A DNA stretch of 64,000 bases from Massilia sp. CF038 (GCF_900129765.1 NZ_FQWU01000007.1:37704-101703); one strand, 5' to 3'. Counted from the stretch's first letter, positions 25,395 to 33,995 are shown. Notes: generated from the sequence alone by a model not told the origin. Numbers and translations: made by a program.

Positions 25395-25612
25395 GTTTGA
25401 TTCTCCAGTGGATACGGCTGCGCTCGCTTACATCTGCTTACCATTGAATGGCATCAATGTGTGGGAGCGAACGGAAGTGAGCAGGGTCGAATGAGATTAT
25501 TTCACACATCGGAGCGCGACGCGAGCGCCCCGCCCTCTCGGGCCAGCAGGACGCAGCGCCCCTCGCCAGATACATTTGGCAACAAGATTTGCTACTGAAT
25601 CGCTTATAAATT

Positions 25613-25625
25613 GCTAGGACATAGC
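25613..25625. promoter_or_regulatory. Putative operator upstream of first TonB-like gene
   Basis: GCTAGGACATAGC, a GCTA-N5-TAGC dyad followed by ATATA, 52 bases before the start codon. Its exact reverse complement lies at 26466-26478 in front of the paralogous gene. The rest of 25395-25612 shows nothing I can identify. Confidence 0.55.
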
Positions 25626-25677
25626 ATATAGTGGTTCTCAAGTAGTGCGAAAAAGACAAACCAACCAGGAGAACGCG

Positions 25678-26337
25678 ATGCATTTCTCAGACATGCAGGA
25701 AGGCCAAGGCACAAAATTTACCAAGATCGCCATCGTCAGCGCGCTGCACCTGGCCGTCGGCGCCGCCCTGATCCACAACATGGATGCCAAGGTGTTCCCG
25801 ATGCCGAAAGCGGTGGAAGAAATCATCATGTTCAATATTGAAGCGCCAAAACCGCCGCCACCACCGCCGGAGCCGCCACAGCCGAAACAAAAGGCCGTGA
25901 CGCCCCCAAAAGTATTCACACCCCCAGTGGAAGTTGAAGTGGCGCAAGAGCCACCGCCGGAAGCAGTCCAGGCCACCACCATTGCCGATCCGGTGCCAGC
26001 AGAGCCAGGCCCGGTCGCGCCGGAAGCGCCTCCATCGAACTCGACCAATACCGGCGAAATGTTCAGTGCGGCCCTGGCCAACGCCAGCGATTGCGCCAAG
26101 CCGGATTACCCTGCCAGCGCCGCGCGTAATGGCGAAACCGGTACCGTCAAGATGGCATTGCTGATCGGGCCCGACGGCCGCGTGAGCGACTCGAAGATTC
26201 AGCACTCGAGCGGCTCCCGCGAGCTGGACCGGGCAGCTGTCGCGGCATTGCGCCTGTGCAAATTCAAGCCGGCCATGGCAAATGGCGCGCCGCAGTCGGC
26301 GTGGGGTCAGATTGCCTACGTGTGGACGCTCGAATAA
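25678..26337 (+). CDS. TonB-like energy transducer protein, first paralogue
   Basis: 219-residue protein with the architecture of TonB: a short cytoplasmic start, one membrane helix (IAIVSALHLAVGAALI) at about 18-33, a proline-rich spacer (KPPPPPPEPPQPK and further PxP runs) and a C-terminal TonB domain from about residue 125 (KPDYPASAARNGETGTVKMA ... SGSRELDRAAVAAL). Such proteins couple the proton-motive force to outer-membrane receptors. The start at 25678 has AGGAGA upstream. ExbB/ExbD genes are not adjacent. It is paralogous to the gene at 26530, and their 5' leaders are also similar. Confidence 0.88.
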   Translation: MHFSDMQEGQGTKFTKIAIVSALHLAVGAALIHNMDAKVFPMPKAVEEIIMFNIEAPKPPPPPPEPPQPKQKAVTPPKVFTPPVEVEVAQEPPPEAVQATTIADPVPAEPGPVAPEAPPSNSTNTGEMFSAALANASDCAKPDYPASAARNGETGTVKMALLIGPDGRVSDSKIQHSSGSRELDRAAVAALRLCKFKPAMANGAPQSAWGQIAYVWTLE

Positions 26338-26357
26338 ACGCCAGTCACCCTCATCGA

Positions 26358-26392
26358 CGCCCCGCCCGGCTGCAGCCAGGCGGGGCGTTTTT
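26358..26392 (+). terminator. Rho-independent terminator between the TonB-like paralogues
   Basis: CGCCCCGCC (26358-26366) pairs with GGCGGGGCG (26379-26387) and is followed by TTTTT. It separates the two genes into independent transcripts. Confidence 0.93.
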
Positions 26393-26465
26393 CTTTCCAG
26401 GCAGTTCTCGGCGTGTTGCGAAAAACAACAGGCATTCGAAAGTACTATCAAATAGCTTTTGTTTT

Positions 26466-26478
26466 GCTATGTCCTAGC
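26466..26478. promoter_or_regulatory. Putative operator upstream of second TonB-like gene
   Basis: GCTATGTCCTAGC, the exact reverse complement of the site at 25613-25625 and again followed by ATATA. It lies 51 bases before the start codon, against 52 for the first gene. Confidence 0.55.
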
Positions 26479-26529
26479 ATATATTAACTCCACGGCAGTG
26501 CAAAAACACATTACAACCGGGAGAACAAT

Positions 26530-27195
26530 ATGCATGCAGCACAGTTTGGAGACCAGGGCAGCAAGTTCGGCAAAATTGCCATCGTCGCGGGATTACATCT
26601 TGCGTTCGCCATTGCGGCGCTCAACATGAAAATCGTGGTGCCGCCGGAAAAGCCGGGGCCGACGATTGCCGTGCCGCCCTTGCCGCTGCCGCCGCCGCCG
26701 ATCAGAACCGATCCCGACCTCACGACCAGGACGAAACCGCCGGAGATCGTCGTGCCCTTCACGGAAATCGTCGACATCAAGCAAGATGACGTGGTCAGCC
26801 GCAAGATCGAGGAAAAGTCCGAGCCAACCGTGCCGGGCGAAACCGTCGTGCAAGGGAAAAAAGATGACGGTGGTGCTGGCGCCGGTGGCGGCACCGGCGA
26901 CATCAAAAAGGAAAAGGTGTTTGTCGCCGCCCTGGCCAATGCCAAGGACTGCGCATTGCCCGACTATCCGGCGACGGCTGCCCGCAATGGTTATACCGGC
27001 ACCGTCAGCCTGGCATTGCTGATTGGCGCCAACGGCGAAGTGAGCGACAGCCGGGTACAAAAATCGAGCGGCCACCGCGAACTCGATCGCGCCGCCATCG
27101 ACGCTTTGCGGATGTGCAAGTTCAAGCCAGCGACCAGCAATGGCGTGGCAGAGCCAGCCTGGGGACAGATCGCCTACGTCTGGCGCCTGGACTGA
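26530..27195 (+). CDS. TonB-like energy transducer protein, second paralogue
   Basis: 221 residues with the same plan as its upstream paralogue: membrane helix near 16-34 (IAIVAGLHLAFAIAAL), a proline- and charge-rich spacer including a glycine-rich stretch GAGAGGGTG, and a C-terminal TonB domain (PDYPATAARNGYTGTVSLAL, SGHRELDRAAIDALRMCKFKP). The spacer is clearly different from that of the first paralogue, whereas the C-terminal domain is strongly conserved, suggesting different receptor or periplasm-spanning demands. GGGAGA precedes the ATG. Leader and operator-like site are shared with the first copy, so the two probably respond to the same signal. Confidence 0.88.
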   Translation: MHAAQFGDQGSKFGKIAIVAGLHLAFAIAALNMKIVVPPEKPGPTIAVPPLPLPPPPIRTDPDLTTRTKPPEIVVPFTEIVDIKQDDVVSRKIEEKSEPTVPGETVVQGKKDDGGAGAGGGTGDIKKEKVFVAALANAKDCALPDYPATAARNGYTGTVSLALLIGANGEVSDSRVQKSSGHRELDRAAIDALRMCKFKPATSNGVAEPAWGQIAYVWRLD

Positions 27196-27209
27196 GTTTG
27201 TACCCACTT

Positions 27210-27243
27210 GCAAGCGGCGCGGGCACTGACCTGCGCCGCTTGC
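27210..27243 (+). terminator. Strong hairpin after second TonB-like gene
   Basis: An 11-base perfect stem, GCAAGCGGCGC (27210-27220) with GCGCCGCTTGC (27233-27243), starts 15 bases past the stop codon. There is no clean T-run, so termination may be incomplete. Confidence 0.6.
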
Positions 27244-27296
27244 CTCATTAGAACGACGCCGCGGCGCCAGCACGCAGGCGCTACCGGGACGACCTG

Positions 27297-28937
27297 ATGT
27301 CAACCTTGCCCCACCAGCTGGAACGATCCAGCCTGGCGGGTCTGGCCATTGCCACGCTTGTGCTGGCTGGCCTGGCCTGGCTTTCTCTGCAAACTGCGCC
27401 CCTACCCGAACCACGGACTGCCAGCGCAGCGCCCGCCCAGTTTTCCGCCCTGCGCGCGCTGCGGACGGTGTCTGGCGGCGCCAAGCAAATCGGGCGCGCC
27501 GCGATCGTGGCCCGCTTGCATGAACTGGGCCTGACACCCGACATGCAGACCGGCGCGGCAACGCAAACCGCGCTGACCGTTCCGAGCGTGCGCGCCGCGT
27601 CCCGTGCGGCGCTGGCCACGACACACGATGTGTTGGTACGCATCAAGGGCAGCGCGATTGATCGCCGCCGCCGGCCCGCCCTGCTCCTCGCTGTACATTA
27701 CGACAGGCCGGGTGAGCAGCTCGCTGTGGCCGCCATGCTGGAAACCCTGCGTGCATTGCGTTTTCACGCACCGCAGGAGAACGACATGGTGTTCCTGTTT
27801 GCAGGCGCAGACAGGGCGAGGCCGCCAGGTGCGCGGGCATTTGTGCACCAACATCCCTGGGCTAGCACAGTCGGCCTCGTGCTGCAGTTCGATGCGATCG
27901 GCAACCGTGGTCCGCTCCTGCTGAGCACAAGCCGCGGCGGCAATGGCGCGCTGATGGACGCCTCGAACGCCGCGCCGCCCCCACCGCCTGGCAACGCCGC
28001 GCTGGCCCTTGTGGCTGCGCTCACACCGGATCTTGAACGGTCCGCACCGCCGGACCAGCTTGACTACGCGCGGCTGCAATTTGCCACGCCGGGCGGCGAC
28101 GCACCCGGCCAGATCGATGCGGCCACCTTGCAGCAGGTGGGTGAGCGCATGCTGGCGCTGGTGCGTCACTTCGGCAGCGTGCCGCTGGCATCGCTCAGGG
28201 ACGGCGATAGCGTCCACTTCGAGCTGCCGTTGCTGGGCCAGCTCAGCTACAGTGCCCAGTTCGCCTGGCTGCTGACGCTGTTCACCAGTTTCTTGTTCGT
28301 GGTGGTGGGCGCGCTGGCAATGCGCCGCTCAGGCATGCCCTTGCGCTCGCTGGGCGTGGGTGCGCTCGTGTTTGTCGCCGTTGCCGCGACGATGGTGCTG
28401 ATTGCCGTGGGCATGCATCAGCAACTGCTTTTCTTGCGTGCGGGCGAGCTGCCCATGTCCGAGGCGCAAGCTTGGGAGCGCTGGTATCTGCTCGCTTGCA
28501 TGGCGCTGGGTAGCGCGCTGTTTGCCGCAGCGCAGCGCCAGCTCGTCACGCGCATCGGCTTGCCGGCGACTGTGCTCGGCGCCAAACTCGTGCTGGTACT
28601 GACCTTGCTGCTGAGCAGCGCCGTGCTGCCTGGCGTGAGCTACTTGCTGGCATGGCCCTTGCTGGGCGCTCTGTTCGCCTACGGCGCGCTGTATCGCTTG
28701 TCTCTGGCAAACGGCGGCGCGCCGGCGCGCCTGCTGATTCTGGCAGCGGGCGGCACACCGGCGCCACTGCTGCTCGCGCCCGCACTCGCGCAGCTGGCCA
28801 GCTGGTCAACGCCGCAGCACAGCGCCGTGCTGATGCTGACCATGGCGGCAGCGCTGGCGACGGGCGGCACCTTGCTTGCCAGCTGGTGGTACCGCTGGTC
28901 GGCACCGCTGCCCGCTCGCGCCGTGTGTGTGCGCTAG
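27297..28937 (+). CDS. Membrane protein with degenerate M28 peptidase domain
   Basis: 546 residues. A membrane anchor at about 13-33 is followed by a region resembling the M28 aminopeptidase fold (LLLAVHYDRPGEQLAVAAML ... GARAFVHQHPW ... LQFDAIGNRG), then about seven membrane helices from residue 320 to the end. This layout recalls membrane-embedded M28 proteins of the vacuolar-membrane-protease type. The metal site looks broken: the HYD and FDAIG positions remain, but the bridging Asp loop is missing and the catalytic Glu-Glu is replaced by AGAD. It is therefore probably a pseudo-enzyme. A complete M28 peptidase is encoded two genes downstream. ATG at 27297 has GGGA upstream. Confidence 0.65.
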   Translation: MSTLPHQLERSSLAGLAIATLVLAGLAWLSLQTAPLPEPRTASAAPAQFSALRALRTVSGGAKQIGRAAIVARLHELGLTPDMQTGAATQTALTVPSVRAASRAALATTHDVLVRIKGSAIDRRRRPALLLAVHYDRPGEQLAVAAMLETLRALRFHAPQENDMVFLFAGADRARPPGARAFVHQHPWASTVGLVLQFDAIGNRGPLLLSTSRGGNGALMDASNAAPPPPPGNAALALVAALTPDLERSAPPDQLDYARLQFATPGGDAPGQIDAATLQQVGERMLALVRHFGSVPLASLRDGDSVHFELPLLGQLSYSAQFAWLLTLFTSFLFVVVGALAMRRSGMPLRSLGVGALVFVAVAATMVLIAVGMHQQLLFLRAGELPMSEAQAWERWYLLACMALGSALFAAAQRQLVTRIGLPATVLGAKLVLVLTLLLSSAVLPGVSYLLAWPLLGALFAYGALYRLSLANGGAPARLLILAAGGTPAPLLLAPALAQLASWSTPQHSAVLMLTMAAALATGGTLLASWWYRWSAPLPARAVCVR

Positions 28938-28982
28938 ACTGCCGCCCCCAGGATATTGTTGCGATACCAGCACTGCGGTAGT

Positions 28983-29825
28983 ATGGGCTCCATTGCTGCC
29001 ACCGCCCTTCTCCGCATGCGTCTGCTTGTAGTTGCCTTCGCCCTGCTGTTCTGCACGGCTGCCCCGGCCGCGCCGGTGACGCTGCGCGTGGTCACGCCCG
29101 GCCTGCATCCGAGCGCCGCCAGCCACGCCATTTACTTTCCCCGTCTGTTGCGCCTGGCGCTGGAAAAAACCCGGAACGAGGGGCCGTTCGAGATCGTCCA
29201 GATCGACCAGCAGCTGACCAGCCCGCGCCAGGCCACCGAGATCAAGAATAACGGCATCATCAACCTGATGTGGGATGGCTCGGATAAACAGCGCGAGGCA
29301 GATCTATGGCCGGTGCGGGTGTCGCTGCTGCGCCACTTGCATGATTACCGGCTATTTCTGATCCGCGCTGAAGACCAGCCCCGGTTTTCCGCCATTCGCA
29401 GCCTCGACGAGCTGCGCGCGCTGAAGGCAGGCGCTGGCGTGAATTGGCCATCGACGGACATTCTGCGCGCCAATCAGCTGCCGGTTGTCACATCCATCGC
29501 CTACGAATATCTGTTCCCGATGCTGCGCGCAAAACGCTTTGACTACCTGCCGCGCGGCGTGTACGAAGCTGCCAACGAAGCGCGCGCCAATCCGGAACAG
29601 GCACTGGCCGTGGAACAAACCATTTTCCTGCATTATCACGTGCCGTTCTACTTTTTCGTCAGCAAGGAGAACGCGGCCCTGGGCAAGCGCGTCGAGCGTG
29701 GCTTGCGGCGCGCCATCAAGGACGGCAGCTTTCAGCAGCTGTTCAACAGCATCCCCGCTTTTCGCCAGGCCCAGGCCGACATCGACAGCGGCAAGCGCCG
29801 CGTGTTCGAGCTGCAGCCACTGTAG
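28983..29825 (+). CDS. Periplasmic amino-acid-type binding protein (SBP_bac_3-like)
   Basis: About 280 residues with a signal peptide (RLLVVAFALLFCTAAPA). The body (YFPRLLRLALEKTR, LDELRALKAGAGVNWPSTDIL, FVSKENAALGKRVERGLRRA) matches the type-II solute-binding fold of extracellular solute-binding family 3, though the usual ligand-site residues cannot be assigned by eye. No permease genes are adjacent. The start is uncertain: the ATG at 28983 or the one at 29016 that begins MRLLVVAF; neither has a strong ribosome site. It may act as a stand-alone sensor or binding protein. Confidence 0.7.
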   Translation: MGSIAATALLRMRLLVVAFALLFCTAAPAAPVTLRVVTPGLHPSAASHAIYFPRLLRLALEKTRNEGPFEIVQIDQQLTSPRQATEIKNNGIINLMWDGSDKQREADLWPVRVSLLRHLHDYRLFLIRAEDQPRFSAIRSLDELRALKAGAGVNWPSTDILRANQLPVVTSIAYEYLFPMLRAKRFDYLPRGVYEAANEARANPEQALAVEQTIFLHYHVPFYFFVSKENAALGKRVERGLRRAIKDGSFQQLFNSIPAFRQAQADIDSGKRRVFELQPL

Positions 29826-29910
29826 CGCCGCGCGGCGCATGGCATACAATGCTCGGGCCGCCTACCCGCGCGCACGGTATTTATCCAACCCGACATTGAA
29901 ACAGGAACCC

Positions 29911-31542
29911 ATGCAAAAGATGCTTTCCTCCATCACCGTCACGGCACTGGCGACCAGCCTGGCCCTGGCATTTCCGGCACAAGCTGTCGCAGCAGCCAAC
30001 GCCGCTCCCGTGGTCAAGGAAGCGCCCTTGCGCGCCCATCTGGCCTTCCTCTCGAGCGATGTACTCGAAGGCCGTGGCACCGGCCAGCGCGGCGCCGACC
30101 TGACGGTGGCGTATCTCGAGACCCAGGCAATGGCCATCGGACTGCAGCCAGCCAATGGCAGCAGCTATCGCCAGGCGGTCAAGATTGCCGGTGTCAAAGC
30201 CGATCCGGCTGCCAGCAGCATTGGTGTGGTGGCCGCGGGCCAGGCGCAGACGCTCGCCTTCGGCAGTGACTGGGTGTGGGGACCGGGCGACGCCAAGGCA
30301 GCCCACCAGTTCGATGCGGAGATGGTGTTTGTCGGCTACGGCATCGTGGCGGCCGAAGAAGGATGGAACGATTACAAAGACCTCGACGTCAAAGGTAAAG
30401 TCGTGGTGGTGATGGTCAATGATCCGGCGCCCACGGCGGCGGAGCCGGCGCGCTTCAACGGCAAGGGCCTTACTTACTACGGCCGCTGGACCTACAAGTT
30501 CGAGGAAGCAGCGCGCCAGGGTGCGGCCGGCGTCCTGCTGATCCATACCGACGCGTCCGCCTCATACGGCTGGAGCGTGGTGCAAAACAGCTGGGTCAAC
30601 GAAACGTTCCAGCTGTCCGAAGACAAACTGGGCGCCGGCATGCAAGGCTGGCTGACCGACGCCGCCGCACGCAAGCTGTTCACGGCCGCCGGCCAGGATC
30701 TCGACGCGCTGCGCGCCGCCGCTGAAGTCAAGGGGTTCAAGCCCGTGGCGCTGAACGCCCGCGTCAAAGGCGAAATGAAGGCGACCGTCCGCAACCTCGA
30801 GCAATTCAATGTGGCCGGCATCGTGCCAGGCACCGACCCCAAGCTCAAGAGCGAGCTGGTGGTCTACACCGGTCACTGGGACCATCTCGGCAAGCAGGGC
30901 AACGGTGCCGACAATATCTACAACGGCGCGGTGGACAATGCGTCGGGCATCGCGGGCTTGCTGGCAATGGCACAGGAAGCGGTCAAGGCGCCCGCCAAGC
31001 GCTCACAAATGTTCCTGTTCGTGGCGGCGGAAGAGCAAGGCTTGCTGGGCAGCGCAGCCTATGCGGCCAACCCCCTGTGGCCGCTGGACAAAACCGCAGC
31101 CAACCTGAACCTCGACAGCCTCAATTTCATCGGCACCACGCGCGATATCGACACCCGCGGCGCCGAGCGCAGCGACCTGGGCGACATGGCCGCTGCCTCT
31201 GCCAAGAGCATGGGCATGACAGTCACACCAGCCGAACCGGATCTGGCCGGCGGCTATTTCCGCAGCGATCATTTCAGTTTCGCCAAGGCGGGCGTACCTT
31301 CGTTCTCGATCAAGGGGGGCAAGGACTACACCAAAGATCCGGACGGGGCCAAGGTCAAGGCGGCAAGCTATCGCGCCAAATACCACCAGGTGGGTGACGA
31401 ATACGACCCGAGCTGGGATTTATCGGGCATGGTGCAGCAGGCCCAGTTCACCCTGAACCTGGGCCGCAAGATTGCAGACGCGCCGCGCTTGCCTGGCTGG
31501 AAACCAGGCGATGCATTCGGCAAAGTACGCGCGGCCAAATAA
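29911..31542 (+). CDS. Exported M28 family metallopeptidase with PA domain
   Basis: 543-residue secreted aminopeptidase. Start at 29911 (MQKMLSSITVTALATSLALA) gives a signal peptide ending near AVAAA; the open frame extends to 29485 only because of overlap with the upstream gene. A protease-associated insert occupies about 130-260. The M28 site is complete: TGHWDH, GAVDNASG, the catalytic AAEEQG, NLDSLN and KYHQVGDEYD supply two-zinc ligands and base. It hydrolyses N-terminal residues from peptides in the periplasm or outside the cell. AGGA precedes the ATG. Confidence 0.92.
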   Translation: MQKMLSSITVTALATSLALAFPAQAVAAANAAPVVKEAPLRAHLAFLSSDVLEGRGTGQRGADLTVAYLETQAMAIGLQPANGSSYRQAVKIAGVKADPAASSIGVVAAGQAQTLAFGSDWVWGPGDAKAAHQFDAEMVFVGYGIVAAEEGWNDYKDLDVKGKVVVVMVNDPAPTAAEPARFNGKGLTYYGRWTYKFEEAARQGAAGVLLIHTDASASYGWSVVQNSWVNETFQLSEDKLGAGMQGWLTDAAARKLFTAAGQDLDALRAAAEVKGFKPVALNARVKGEMKATVRNLEQFNVAGIVPGTDPKLKSELVVYTGHWDHLGKQGNGADNIYNGAVDNASGIAGLLAMAQEAVKAPAKRSQMFLFVAAEEQGLLGSAAYAANPLWPLDKTAANLNLDSLNFIGTTRDIDTRGAERSDLGDMAAASAKSMGMTVTPAEPDLAGGYFRSDHFSFAKAGVPSFSIKGGKDYTKDPDGAKVKAASYRAKYHQVGDEYDPSWDLSGMVQQAQFTLNLGRKIADAPRLPGWKPGDAFGKVRAAK

Positions 31543-31551
31543 ATACCGCGC

Positions 31552-31588
31552 CACCGCCGCCCTGCTGCAGGCGGCGGTGCAGTTTTTT
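31552..31588 (+). terminator. Rho-independent terminator after M28 peptidase gene
   Basis: CACCGCCGCC (31552-31561) pairs with GGCGGCGGTG (31570-31579), followed by CAG and six T residues. Confidence 0.92.
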
Positions 31589-31651
31589 CACCGCCTTCAA
31601 ACTTCCTGCACAATTGCGGCGCATCATGGGTTCACTTTAACAGGAGGAACC

Positions 31652-31912
31652 ATGCGAACCACTTTGATCCTTACCCTCATAGTCAGCAGCGCAGCCGCCA
31701 TGGCCGCGCCGCCCAATCAGCGGCCCGGTGAGGGCGGCCCCGGCAATGGCGAACAGCGCCGAGGTCCGCCACCGGAAGCACTGGAAGTGTGCAAAGGCAA
31801 AGCCCCTGGCACCGCTGTGGAAATGAAAACACCGCGCGGCGATCTGGTGAAAGGCACGTGCAAGCTGGTGATGATTCCCGACCACGACGGCGGCAGGAAG
31901 GCGCAACACTAA
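31652..31912 (+). CDS. Small secreted hypothetical protein
   Basis: 86 residues. A signal peptide (MRTTLILTLIVSSAAAMAAP) is followed by a glycine/proline-rich linker and a short C-terminal segment with two cysteines (EVCKGK ... KGTCKLV) that could form a disulfide. The ribosome site CAGGAGG lies at 31641-31647, giving good support for this start. I do not recognise the family. It ends one base before the convergent L,D-transpeptidase gene. Periplasmic location is inferred from the signal peptide. Confidence 0.75.
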   Translation: MRTTLILTLIVSSAAAMAAPPNQRPGEGGPGNGEQRRGPPPEALEVCKGKAPGTAVEMKTPRGDLVKGTCKLVMIPDHDGGRKAQH

Positions 31913-31913
31913 G

Positions 31914-32663
31914 CTAGTGCGCTGCCGGTGCGGCGGGAAACTGCCGCAGTTCATCGCGCAGACTGGTGTACAAGGCGCCCGCCCAGGCTGAGCTCAGCTT
32001 GGGTGCTAGCGCATGGGGTACCCGAAAATCGGTCGGGCTGACGACGATGCGCACCCGTTCTTTTGTTGCCAGCGCCCCCATGATGAACAAATCTTCGGCG
32101 GCCTCGTCGCCCATGGCCAGACAGCCAATCGACACGTCGCTGCCGTGGATCATGATGTCGCCCCCCAAGCGGCTGCGCTGGTCCTGTTGCGCCATGCGGC
32201 GGTCGAAGGCATTCGGGTAATCGAGCCGAATTGACAGGTGAAAGCGGCTATTGGGATTGAGCGACTCGGCGCGGTAGACCCCTTCCGGCACCTGCTTGTC
32301 ACCTTCCATCAGTTTTGGCCCGGGCATACCGCTGGCGCGCAAGACCGGATACTGCTTTACGAAGCGCCAGGCTGCATCGCCCTGATTGCGCGCATAAACT
32401 TGCAGTACGCGCTGGTCCTTGAACGCGAGGTAGGCCAGGTCTTGCGGTGGATAGGCCACGCCTGCGGCGCGGAAGTGCGGCTGCATGCGGCTTTGCACGA
32501 GCGGGCCGAACTCGTTGAGGCGCTCGGCGATGGTGTAGCCGCCCCGTGCTTTTCCCTGCACAAATTTGACAGCGTTACTGGCTGGCTGGTTCAACCTGAT
32601 CGTTACGCCAGCCACCAGGGCGGCGGTGGCAAGGGCCAGGAGGAGCGCGGTGGTTTTCTTCAC
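31914..32663 (-). CDS. L,D-transpeptidase (YkuD) family protein, YafK-like
   Basis: About 250 residues. A hydrophobic anchor (TTALLLALATAALVAGV) is followed by a YkuD domain with the catalytic motif HGSDVSIGCLAMGD (His and Cys). The upstream DKQVPEGVYRAESLNPNSRFHLS block is typical of YafK-type proteins, which act on peptidoglycan crosslinks or detach Braun-type lipoprotein. I chose the GTG at 32663, 13 bases after the upstream gene's stop; a GTG at 32729 would overlap that gene by 53 bases. It is likely co-transcribed with the preceding membrane-anchored protein. Confidence 0.85.
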   Translation of the reverse strand: MKKTTALLLALATAALVAGVTIRLNQPASNAVKFVQGKARGGYTIAERLNEFGPLVQSRMQPHFRAAGVAYPPQDLAYLAFKDQRVLQVYARNQGDAAWRFVKQYPVLRASGMPGPKLMEGDKQVPEGVYRAESLNPNSRFHLSIRLDYPNAFDRRMAQQDQRSRLGGDIMIHGSDVSIGCLAMGDEAAEDLFIMGALATKERVRIVVSPTDFRVPHALAPKLSSAWAGALYTSLRDELRQFPAAPAAH

Positions 32664-32676
32664 CTTGGAATCACTT

Positions 32677-33282
32677 TCATTTAGGGCAGGTTTGCCAGCG
32701 TGTCTTGATGCCGTCCTTGAACACGTCACGGCCGCCGGTCAGGCTGTTGGACTCTTTGAATGCACACATATTGCCCACCTTGCTTACACGGGTGCCGTCG
32801 GCCAGCACCAGCTCTTCGATGCGGGCAGGGCCCCGTTCGCGAAACGCACTGGCCATGGCCGCCTCCAGCCTGGGTGTCTGCGCCCTGATACTGCGCGCCC
32901 CCGGGTCCGGACTTTGTATGCGTATGGCGCGGTCAATCCTGCCCAGATCGGCACGCGCGCGCTGCAGGATGTCGTGGGCGCTTGGTGCTGCCGGTGCCTG
33001 ATCGACTGGCGGCGCGGGAATCAGCACCATGGCTGGCGGCGATTCTGGCACTGCGCGCACAGGCTTGGGCTGGCGCGGCACGCTCTTGCTGTTGCGTACC
33101 GGAGAAGGAAGGCTGACCACCGGCGCCGGCGCAGGCGCGACAGGGCGCACAAAGGTGATCTGCAGCGGGGTGGCGGCAGTGCGGACATCGTCCAGCCGCG
33201 TGCGCTGCGGCAGCAGCCAGATTGCAAGAATGTGGAACGCCAGAATCAGCACAAAGGCCGCCTGGCGGCCAGTGGCCGTCAT
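32677..33282 (-). CDS. Membrane-anchored proline-rich hypothetical protein
   Basis: 201 residues. A single N-terminal membrane helix (AAFVLILAFHILAIWLL), a proline/alanine-rich periplasmic linker (about residues 45-95), then a C-terminal domain of 100 residues with two cysteines (GNMCAFKE, RWQTCPK). The shape resembles TonB-like or envelope-spanning proteins, but I see no TonB domain. It precedes an L,D-transpeptidase gene on the same strand, so a cell-envelope role is plausible. Family not recognised. Confidence 0.7.
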   Translation of the reverse strand: MTATGRQAAFVLILAFHILAIWLLPQRTRLDDVRTAATPLQITFVRPVAPAPAPVVSLPSPVRNSKSVPRQPKPVRAVPESPPAMVLIPAPPVDQAPAAPSAHDILQRARADLGRIDRAIRIQSPDPGARSIRAQTPRLEAAMASAFRERGPARIEELVLADGTRVSKVGNMCAFKESNSLTGGRDVFKDGIKTRWQTCPK

Positions 33283-33353
33283 GCGGCTTGCTTAGCGAAA
33301 ATCATCTATCGATTATAGCAAGCCAACTTATCCAAAATTCAATACATACCCGA

Positions 33354-33878
33354 CTATTTAATGACTGCGCATGCCATGCGGGCACCACCACCACCCAGCG
33401 GCATGGGATGGTCAGAATGGTTGTCGCCACCGACGTGAATCATTAAGGCCTTGCCGCTCAGTTCAGCCAGTTTCAGGCGCGGCGCCAGCACCGCCAGCGT
33501 CGCATTGCCTTTGGCATCGACGACCAGCGGCGGCAAGTCGCCACGGTGGCCGCTGCCCCAGGGCAGGCCGTGCTGCTTGCTGTTATCGGGATCGTAGTGT
33601 CCGCCCGCGGCCAGCGCTGGCACCGGTTTGCCATCTTTCATGTCAGGGCCGCAATTGCCTTTTTCGTGCACGTGGAAGCCGTGGATGCCAGGTTCTAGGC
33701 CGTTCAGGGCCGGTGTGAACACCACGCCATACGCCGTTTCTTCGATGGTCACCGTGCCCAGCGCTGCACCGGCACCGGTGGCAGTGGCCACCTTCATGTC
33801 GAGCGACTGCGGCGGGGCTGCCGCGATCGAAGTGGAACAGGCCAAGGCGGCGCATGCAGCGGCAAATAAGATCTTCAT
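33354..33878 (-). CDS. sodC: Cu-Zn superoxide dismutase, periplasmic
   Basis: 174-residue enzyme converting superoxide to oxygen and hydrogen peroxide in the periplasm. The signal peptide ([20 protein letters not shown]) starts at 33878, preceded by AGGAGA. Copper/zinc ligands are visible in [19 protein letters not shown] and [16 protein letters not shown], and the C-terminal block has [12 protein letters not shown] and the disulfide cysteine in ARMACAVI. It appears monocistronic, with a divergent promoter region of about 130 bases shared with the membrane-protein/XRE operon. Confidence 0.96.
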   Translation of the reverse strand: MKILFAAACAALACSTSIAAAPPQSLDMKVATATGAGAALGTVTIEETAYGVVFTPALNGLEPGIHGFHVHEKGNCGPDMKDGKPVPALAAGGHYDPDNSKQHGLPWGSGHRGDLPPLVVDAKGNATLAVLAPRLKLAELSGKALMIHVGGDNHSDHPMPLGGGGARMACAVIK

Positions 33879-33937
33879 CGCAATTCTCCTGACAATAAGC
33901 TGGGAGAACGATGGTAGCACCCGCGTTCAAAAATACT

Positions 33938-33995
33938 TGTAAAGTTTCCTTGACATTGCGAATTCGCCTGACTACCATGTCAAGCATACTTTACA
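33938..33995. promoter_or_regulatory. Nested dyad operator overlapping a promoter
   Basis: Two inverted-repeat pairs share one centre at 33966.5: outer TGTAAAGT (33938-33945) with ACTTTACA (33988-33995), inner TTGACAT (33950-33956) with ATGTCAA (33977-33983). The half-sites resemble each other. The arrangement suggests cooperative binding of a dimeric regulator, most simply the XRE protein encoded in the operon that follows. Confidence 0.65.
33950..33978 (+). promoter_or_regulatory. Sigma-70-type promoter of the membrane protein/XRE operon
   Basis: -35 TTGACA (33950-33955, consensus) and -10 TACCAT (33973-33978) with 17-base spacing, 32 bases before the ATG at 34011. It is buried inside the nested dyad, so repressor binding would block it. 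Confidence 0.65.

Noticed and set aside
29485..29910. Extension of the M28 peptidase upstream of 29911
   Set aside because: It overlaps the preceding binding-protein gene in another frame and would bury the signal peptide.
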